Part shown: positions 56,770 through 64,000 of the stretch, piece after piece
Numbering within the stretch: position 1 is the first letter of the stretch
Layout of the letters: each line of letters begins with the position of its first letter
DNA from: Magicicada septendecula
Lineage: Eukaryota; Arthropoda; Insecta; Hemiptera; Cicadidae
Length of the DNA: 64,000 nt
Direction: 5' to 3'
NCBI GenBank assembly: GCA_034769895.1
Contig: CM068373.1
Span: 25,444,120-25,508,119, forward strand
Made by a program: the position numbers and the translations under genes
Notes under the pieces: generated by a model
Seen by the model: the letters and a program-made list of their open reading frames with translations, nothing else
Databases searched by the model: none
What the model was told of the DNA's origin: nothing

Positions 56770-56944
56770 TGACAATTGTCACGCGTCCAAGACTGATCCA
56801 GAGTTCACCAATCAGCGCGCGCTGCCTGCAAGGCCGCAAACAATTAAGTTCTGGTGTTTTCTAGTAGCGTTCTCGACGCGTATTATGAAATATACTGGTA
56901 TTTCAGCGGAGTATAAATGTAGGCAGTCAGCGGCGCTGAGTTCA
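56770..56944 (+). promoter_or_regulatory. TATA/initiator core promoter candidate
   Basis: TATAAA at 56912 and an arthropod-type TTCAGTC initiator with its A at 56944 are spaced 32 bases, the canonical distance. GGTTC at 56972-56976 lies where a downstream promoter element would sit, off by one. A CCAAT box is at about 56799, a perfect 16-base palindrome CGTGACAATTGTCACG is near 56768, and the surroundings are unusually GC- and CpG-rich for the window. An LTR promoter is an alternative, since part of this window's LTRs share a GTGCGGTTCGA block. Confidence 0.5.
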
Positions 56945-57332
56945 GTCATTGTCGGGCGATTTACACGGTGCGGTTCGAAGTATTGTGGCTAAGTTGTGCC
57001 GTACTTTGTTCGGCCCGAGAAAGGCGGTTACCGAGACGGGTGATGTTCTTTTAAAACGGGCGGGTTCTTGACGTCACGCAGTGCCACTGCATCGCGTCGC
57101 CGCTGCGTATGTAGACGGTTTGTTGTGTAGCGATGATATTCACTTGGCAGGCTCAGCTGTGATCTGCGTGAGCCTGCCTTTGCCAAACCTTCGTGGTTAG
57201 ACATTTCCATGAAATCGTTCTCATTTCTGTTTGAACCCTCAGCTAGGAAGCTTGGTTCCGACTGACGGCAACCATCTGTTCGGACTCCGTTGCTCTTCTC
57301 TATGAGGGGCTAAACTAAAGTTCTGCTCCAGG
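56944..57332 (+). other. Possible first exon (non-coding)
   Basis: GC-rich sequence running from the initiator to CCAG followed by GTATGT, a strong splice donor. No long frame starts inside it, so it would be 5' untranslated or lncRNA. Confidence 0.35.
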
Positions 57333-57819
57333 TATGTATTATTTAACGTGTTTCTAAAATATTTTTAACCCCAAAATATTTTTTTTTGTTAGTGTTTCAG
57401 CTTTATTGGTAAACGATAACTTGTGTGTGCATGTGTGTTAGTCTTCAATTCGGGCATTAAATTAAATTTTAGAAATTAACGCAGTATGGAAGTGAATGTA
57501 GCGTGTTAAATTGATTACAGTAATGCAAAGTGATAATAGATATCTTACACTCAGCTGTTTTTTTTTGTGTCGTTAATAATTATAGTATACATAGAAGAAT
57601 CATGTCATGAATGAAATACTTAAACAAAATTAATTGTTAAATGAAATAAAGCACAGCTGGTGGGCCGATCGATGTTAATACGAATAAGTGGTGATGTGTT
57701 TCTGGTTGCTGCTGAGCATTAGAGTGTGTTCGCAATTTTATAATGATGGCGTGTGTGTGCGAGCTGTGGTGAGATCATGTTCCTTATGACACCCTATACA
57801 ACTCATTGCCTGTCACAGG

Positions 57820-58025
57820 TGCTCGAACAAGGGCGAGATGGGTGTCGGGTGTAGACGTTCAGCTGTCTACCCTTCTGGCAGAGATTACACTTAAGCCCTG
57901 AGATGCCGTCAGTTGGGATTCACGCACACAGACACACTCGTGGAGGAACTCTGCCCCAGGACTTATTGGTGCTACCAAGACGCTACAGGTTAACCAGGGT
58001 TACTTAAGTACACCGGACGATCCAG
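57820..58025 (+). other. Possible second exon
   Basis: Preceded by CCTGTCACAG (acceptor) and followed by GATCCAG then GTAGGA (donor). Its two short frames end within the exon. Coding exons further on are not visible within the window. Confidence 0.3.
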
Positions 58026-58229
58026 GTAGGACCATTCTCTTTATTTTATACTCTCTCAACTACCACTACACTGTGTATCCACAGAAGCTCCCAGAAGCAG
58101 ACTCATCAGCATTTAATTTTCTCAAGTTCTGCAAAAACTCTCACGTTAAGTTCTGTGCATACATGTGTGAACCTTATATACTTAAGTCTTATGAAACCTA
58201 TTATACCTTCTTATACTATGTAAGGAAAT

Positions 58230-58230
58230 T

Positions 58231-58300
<70 letters not shown>
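58230..58300. repeat. (CA)n microsatellite
   Basis: About 35 CA units without interruption. Confidence 0.97.
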
Positions 58301-58302
<2 letters not shown>

Positions 58303-59286
58303 ATCCGCAGGCTCTGCTCTAAGTTTTACTTTTTTAATGAGTTAAATCTATTTGAGAGTTAGTTATTTTCTGCTTGTTCATGTCATAAGGTCATGGCAGA
58401 ATTCCGGACTAAAGGGGGCTGTCCGATTTATTCACGTTCTTAAACTATTTTCATGATTATATACGCGGAGTTGCTTCATAATTATTGATGTGGTAGTTCA
58501 TTAATATTTTTTGGTCTCTGGTTCTGTTGGGGGGCATTTCTATTTCCCGTGTTATTTATATTTACATATTACTGGTGATTAACTGAGAATTACTAAGTTC
58601 GCCTTGTTATATATATATGTATATTTATTTGTTTTTTATTGCAAGGGGTTATTGTGAGAGGTTCAGTACAGAAATGGTGGATGTGTGTTATATGTGTTAT
58701 GTATGTGTTTGTGTGTAATTTTCACTTTTGGCTGGGAATGTGTCAGAAATGATGATATCATAACAAATGTGCTTACAGAATTACTCAAAAGGCTAGCCTC
58801 TTTAATTTTCACTTTATAGCACTCTAAGATTTCAGTGTTACCTGTGAACAAAATTATTGTAAGAATTAACTTCGACATGGCGTGGCAGGGTCTATACAAT
58901 TTATATTTAAGCTCAAATTCACTCACAATCTTATGCTGTGAACAATACTGACATATATGTAATCATGTAGTTCAATTTTACTCGTGGTTTTATTCACTGT
59001 TAAATTTACGCCTTACAATATCATGTAAATGGTTGCATGCTGAATAAAGTTCACGCTTGTTTTGTTAACAGAGTTTTTCATTTGCAAGTCCTGTCATTCA
59101 CCAGTGGACATGTCTGTGATGGTAGTTTGGGCCTTTGCACACTTTATGCTTCCTCTAGGTTCACCACCTAGGTCTAAATATTATGTCTCTCCCCTTTACA
59201 AAAAAAATATAATAAAAATAAAAAAAAATAAAATAAAAAAAAATTACAAACAAACTTACAAAATAAAAGGGGGGTTTCAAAGTATC
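58303..59286. other. Gene-free interval
   Basis: Contains an A-rich stretch near 59200-59260 followed by a short G run. No gene recognised. Confidence 0.4.
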
Positions 59287-59518
59287 ATGTGTTTTTATAA
59301 TTCTGCGGGACAACTGTGTTTTGTATTAGTTGACATTTTTACTCCGGGTGAACAGTTTTTATTTGATTTGTTGTAAGAGACTAACATTATTGATTACAAA
59401 CTGTTTAATTGTGATAAATAAAACTAGTGATTAGTGACTTAATTTGTCGACTTGTTAATTTGTTACTTGTATTTTGTTTTCCACTGTACCATACGACGAT
59501 CAGTAGACCGCCGTAACA
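59287..59518 (+). repeat. LTR fragment, Gypsy-related
   Basis: TTGACATTTTTACTC, ATTTGATTTGTTGTAAGAGA, TTAGTGACTTAATTTG and the edge GACCGCCGTAACA align with the reverse complement of the solo LTR at 44121. Only the terminal 230 bases are recognisable. Confidence 0.75.
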
Positions 59519-60244
59519 ATATTAATTCAATAGGTTTCAGAATGCCGTGATAAGGAGGACGTTTTGAAACGACGTGCCCCTATTTAAGTGGTAAATAAAT
59601 TTTACTTTACTTTACTTTACTTTGTGAAAGAAGATGATGAACAAACAAGACAACTACGGTAAATAAATCTCACATGAATCTACAGACATTCTATACTTGC
59701 GCGTAATATATTACAGTGTGAACAGTGTCAACGCCTCTGATCAATAGCGTTTCAGATTTACTACGTGGGCTTGTTTACATCAGGATTGAACTATGAACGG
59801 AAATAGGATATGTACCTACAACAGTCTCTCTATCACGCACAAAAATTATGCCTAGTATGTTCAACTACACATATCACACGTTTCTGCTGCCTGCTGTATT
59901 CTCCATTGTGTCTGATCTTTTCCGGATTAGACTTGCTCCTATTCGACATATTCGTTTTTCTACGTGTCGACATGTTCTTCAATGTCCGCCTCAGGTATGT
60001 GTCTCATATATTTTCAATAAGAATTGTCCATTAATTACACGTAACAACAACACTTGTAGCTGTTCTGTCAACATAACAATGTATTTCACATACCTGTTTA
60101 TGTGTACGTCTATCTATCTAAAAGTCTAAACGCATCCTTCTACAACTATCTGTTTGTGACGTAATAATGACAGGACTTTGCAGCTAAAAGAGTTAAGCAA
60201 TATAGCCTAACACATCTATAATTATTAGTTTCATCTTGTATTAA
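59519..60244. other. Gene-free interval
   Basis: A (TTTAC)4 tail after TAAATAAATT near 59608-59632 may mark the end of an unrecognised retroposon. Otherwise unassigned. Confidence 0.4.
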
Positions 60245-60420
60245 ATAAAATGGAGGCAGCATATCGAGAGATTAGAAGATATGAAGCTACCTAAATACGT
60301 AATTCGACACAGACCTCAGGGGAGACGTGATATGAGTAGACGAAGGAAGAGATGGCTTCAGTGAAGACGGAACAGGTTATAAGCCTATACCTTGACGTGG
60401 AAAAGAAGAAGAAAACTTGG
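60245..60420 (+). mobile_element. LINE 3' end fragment
   Basis: WRQHIERLEDMKLPKYVIRH followed by a PQGRRDMSRRRKRWLQ segment, the G-R-R-D-x-G-R-x-R-K-R-W end of the LINE tails in this window. It finishes in GAAAAGAAGAAGAAAA. Confidence 0.75.
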
Positions 60421-61015
60421 ATAGCTCGTCTTCAGGAATAAGCGAATAGATTTTATAACATTGAAGAGAAAATGTTTTTTTAGTAAAATCTGACTTGACC
60501 TTAACATTTAGCAGTAAAAATTATTTAGTAGTAAATTCAGTGTTTAGTGAGATCGTAATCAAAAACCCTGAGTTCATTCAGCAAAACATGTCACATAAAC
60601 ATAAGCAAAAGTCATGCGTACCTTCTGCGAACAGAGAAAACGTGAGTCGTGTGTTAACAAAACGCATTGATTTGAGAGTTATCAGTGAGTTCTGTGTAAA
60701 GTGATAAAAAATCTCAGCTATTGTAGCAATGAAACGTAATGGCTTTCAACTTGGTAGTATTCACACCTCTGTCCGCTAATGGCCATCGTTAAGTCCAGGT
60801 CCGTGATGAGCTTGCCGCTTATCAGCCTAAAATTAATATAGATATAGTAGCTACTTATACAACAGCCTAATTTTTATTAACCGCGCGGCTGTTGAGGGTG
60901 AAGTAACAGTGTCAGTTAATTAATAAATTTACAAATTTTAATTAAATACCTGTACCATATAATGTCATTCACTATTTCCTGTTTCCTTTACGAACATTTT
61001 TACAAACTAGTTAGT
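60421..61015. other. Gene-free interval
   Basis: Nothing recognised. Confidence 0.4.
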
Positions 61016-62115
61016 TGACCTCAAAACACTGATGGAGAAGACGTGGAAAAACAATCAGGACCTTCGTAGATTTTAGGCAAGCGTATGACAGGATAGATAG
61101 GAATAGACTTTTTGACATTATTCTGTATTTTCAAATACCCATTAACTCAGTACAACTAACAAGATTGAGAATGATACAGACGACAGCAAAAGTCAAATTG
61201 GAAACGGGTACGAGAGAACCTTTTAATGTCATGAGAGTGTTAAAACAAGGCGATGGGCTGGCACCCACCATGTTCAACTTAGCACTTGAATATGTAATCA
61301 GAAAATTGTCAATTGATGGGAATTAAACATAAGAACATAAAATGGTCTATATCATAGGAGATAATGATGTTACTAATTTATGGCAAGATCCCAAGCAAGA
61401 GCAAAAGAGACCTTCCAGGAACTCAAAGGTGAAGCAGAAGAGACAGGATTACAGGTTAATACAGACAAAACAGAGATTATGATCACCGCTCGAAAGAAAA
61501 ATAGAAAAACCTGAACAGTTTGAAAACAAACCAATCACTAAACCTTGAAATAGTTAATCAGTTTAAATAATTGGGGTGTTGGATGGCATAAGATAATGAA
61601 GAAATAAACAAAATAAGGAAAACGATACAGGCCGCACACAGAGCATATGCTTCGTTGAAAAGTATATTCAACACAAGGAATATCCACCATCCGTCCAAGG
61701 TCACATTACGTATAGTTGTGATTAGACTGTTGATAACATACGGCAGCGAGACTAGGACTCTGAACAAACAAGCCGCTATCATAATCAATACTTTTGAAAG
61801 GACCAATCCAAGTTAATGGGATATGGTGAATCCGTCACAATGAGAAACAATACAAGCTATATAAAGACAATGACCTGGTCACCACCATCCGACTGGATAG
61901 ATTGCAATGGGCAGGACACATTATTGGGATGGAAGGCAACGAATACATAGGAAGGTACTGTTTAGACAAATCGAGGGTAGAAGGCCTGTCGGAAGACCAA
62001 AGCATCTCTGTATTGACGCAGTGGCGAGGGATGCTGATAATTCACTTAAAATAAAACGATGGATATCGATCGCCAAGGACAGGAAAAATGGAGGCGGATG
62101 ATTAGAAGAATAGGA
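61016..62115 (+). mobile_element. LINE with reverse-transcriptase palm fragment
   Basis: The only LINE here that reaches the catalytic domain: TFVDFRQAYDRIDRNRLFDI near 61050 (the F-D-F-x-x-A-Y-D-x-I motif), then VLKQGDGLAPTMFNLALEYV near 61240 (the L-R-Q-G-D...S-P-x-L-F-N motif). A remnant of the FADD region and INQ-type linkers follow in several frames, then RQIEGRRPVGRPKHL near 61970. Many frame changes and stops, so it is old. The order F-D-F-K/R-x-A-Y-D-S-I suggests an RTE/CR1-like group. Confidence 0.8.
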
Positions 62116-62584
62116 AGAAGTTATTTGGCTGGTCCGGATGGAGAACAGGTGCACAAAGTAAACGGTAAAGTAATAAGAAAAGTAACTAAAGCGCAGGCGA
62201 TAAAGGAAACACACGTAAGAAAAGTAGACAGCATAAGATTAAGCAGAAAGAACTGTAAAGAGAAGGATAATAAACGGATGATACTTCGCAAAGGGCGTAA
62301 TTTAATTGTGATATAAATGCATACTGTGTAAAACTTTAAAAACTGAACACAACGACAGAGGTAAGTGGTTCAGGAAGCTGACTACGTTGAAGAAATGGTG
62401 TTAGTAAATTTTGTAAAATTATCTGAGTTCTATGTAGGCCTACAAAAGTAATGTTTTTATAGTTGAAAAAATGTACAAACTGTGACTAGGAAGGTGTTAC
62501 TTTTTGTATTCATATTTCCTATAACATATTTGAAGGTAATACTAGATACAGGCTGCGTAGATATCTCTGTATATAAAGTACATC
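62116..62584. other. Gene-free interval
   Basis: The 85-codon frame at 62059-62316 runs out of the LINE and is basic, possibly LINE 3' sequence. Confidence 0.35.
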
Positions 62585-63100
62585 AAGATCATCAGCCATG
62601 GCTCTACAACCCCTTGGTGGGTCTTGGCCTGCTCCAAGAGTCGATTCCATTCCTCCCTATCTCCCTATCGCGTGCCATTGCGTGCCTTGGCTTTCCAGTT
62701 TATTATGTTTAGCTTTACGAGGGCGTCCTCTGACTGGTCTTTAAATCTACTTCGGAGTCTTTCCTTTTCCTACTACCCATTGGTTTCTGGTAGAAAATAT
62801 GTTTCGTAGGCTGTCCTTCCTTCATTGTCTCTATGTGCCCAACCCACCATAGTCTGTATATTTTTATTATCCTGACGATGCCCGGCTTTTTGTAAGAATG
62901 GTATAGTTTATAATTATAGCGCCTGCGTCACATTACATTGTCTTGTACTTCTCTACATATTGCTCTTAGAATCCATCTTTCACAGCAACCTAAAAGTCTC
63001 TCGCTATTTTTTGTCATTGTCCAGGTTTCTGAAGCATATATCAGCACTAGCCTGATAAGTGTTTTGTAAATTTTGCATTTCCTGCTTTTTGAGATGAAGA
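62585..63100 (-). mobile_element. LINE 3' fragment
   Basis: Minus strand: KIYKTLIRLVLIYASETWTM followed by NSERLLGCCERWILRAICRE, then RLWWVGHIETMKEGRPTKHI, then GRPRPTKGL at the end. This is the complete C-terminal order of an RTE-like arthropod LINE, with the YASETW motif, the L-W.GH motif and the final P-R-P-T/H segment. Frame changes separate the pieces. Confidence 0.83.
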
Positions 63101-63730
63101 TATAAAGTATAAAACTCGTAAAAATATTATTAAGCGCATAAAACACATCACAATAAAGTGGAACATGTTACAAATTTTTGCTTAACCGGTAGAGTAATGA
63201 AACATCTCATAAATACTCTTTTGAAAGCAAATAATATTCTGTATATAAATTTAGCGTAGTTAGATTGTGGAAAACACGATACGGGATTATCTGGTTGGCG
63301 ACATTTGTGTTCCAGTGAAAGGGGAAACTTTTTCGTTTAGATAAATGAATTTCCGCTTAGATACCCTTGTCTGATCTTGTGAAACGAAAACGAATTTATT
63401 GCTTTCGCGACTTTTACAAACACAACACTTTGAACTCTCTCTCTGTGCGTAACATAATTGATTTTATTGGATTTTATGTGGTAAAATAGTAATTTAACTA
63501 CGTTTTATTTGTTAAGTCATCGAAATTTTGTAACGAAAAATCGGGTATCGTTTTGGCAACGACTAAAATCTTACTGGTAATTTGTTTTTAAATAATTATT
63601 ATAATTGATACAGCCTTATTTAATTTCCACAGCTCAACACAATTCAGCTTGCTAGATTATTGTGTCCAATAAAGGAAGAAGTATGATTCTCGACGCAGAA
63701 GCACTGGGATCATCATCATAAAGTAACCAG

Positions 63731-63774
<44 letters not shown>

Positions 63775-64000
63775 AGGACAAAAAATAACTTTGCCACAGT
63801 AAAACTACATTGAAATCAGGAAAAATTAACAATTATTTTAATATAAAAAAAGACAATATATAAACAGAGAAATGAGATAAAAAACAAAAACTAAACACAT
63901 TCTAGTATATGGAGTAAATACAAATTTTTAATAATTATTCATAAACATATACTTTTATATTTGTATAAAATGCTTTTTCTATTTAGTTAAAATGAGCGTA
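63101..64000. other. Gene-free interval with (CA)n
   Basis: A CG/CA dinucleotide run lies at about 63733-63769. No gene recognised. Confidence 0.5.

Noticed and set aside
58073-58345. ORF with long His-Thr repeats
   Set aside because: It is a translation of the CA microsatellite; no flanking coding signal.
59550-59600. Hammerhead-like GAAACGACG at 59567
   Set aside because: No CUGANGA box at the required distance upstream.
61558-61806. 82-codon hydrophobic minus-strand ORF
   Set aside because: Antisense of the LINE reverse-transcriptase remnant.

Overview
The window looks like arthropod, most likely insect, nuclear DNA. It is AT-rich and rich in microsatellites, and almost every recognisable coding piece belongs to a transposable element. 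Many degenerate LINE 3' ends carry the reverse-transcriptase tail common in arthropod genomes, and insect-type Gypsy LTR elements and Penelope-like elements are present. I see no convincing intact host protein-coding gene, no tRNA or rRNA gene and no CRISPR array. The only host-gene candidate is a TATA/initiator promoter with two possible 5' exons near 56.9-58.0 kb.

Layout. 1-2.9 kb: unassigned sequence and a LINE tail split by an unidentified insertion. 2.9-9.04 kb: a near-complete Ty3/Gypsy element on the minus strand (gag, protease, pol; LTRs about 2-3% apart). 9.2-13.0 kb: related solo LTR and a cluster of Penelope-like pieces with GIY-YIG domains. 14.3-14.6 kb: a short inverted-repeat unit. 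17.6-17.8 kb: an LTR end with a primer-binding site. 18.7-27.4 kb: a pogo-like relic, five LINE tails and a 0.4 kb palindrome. 27.4-35.65 kb: a young LTR element with 2.6-2.8 kb LTRs that match at about 99.6%; its single ORF joins a gag-like coiled coil to an LDL-receptor class A-like module. 36.8-37.5 kb: Kolobok/Mutator-type transposase fragment. 38.27-40.45 kb: a 2.2 kb terminal-inverted-repeat element with TTA duplications. 40.8-51.5 kb: two related LTR-like repeats, a solo LTR inserted in a LINE, and a palindrome. 52.5-55.4 kb: LINE tails, a 22-bp minisatellite and a 175-bp tandem array. 56-64 kb: transposase tail, promoter-like region, LTR fragment and more LINEs.

The most notable signal runs across the window. 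At least ten loci carry hammerhead-ribozyme cores (CUGANGA, stem II, GAAA, a short self-complementary stem III, then a UH cleavage site). They often occur as outward-facing pairs in the arms of inverted repeats. Hammerheads of this minimal type are known from Penelope-like retroelements. Here several sit in compact units with no visible protein-coding capacity, which suggests a family of small non-autonomous ribozyme-bearing elements. The second notable signal is the young LTR element with the LDLa-like module, a possible capture of a host exon.

All calls come from reading the sequence and the conceptual translations. No database search was run, so family names rest on recognised motifs.
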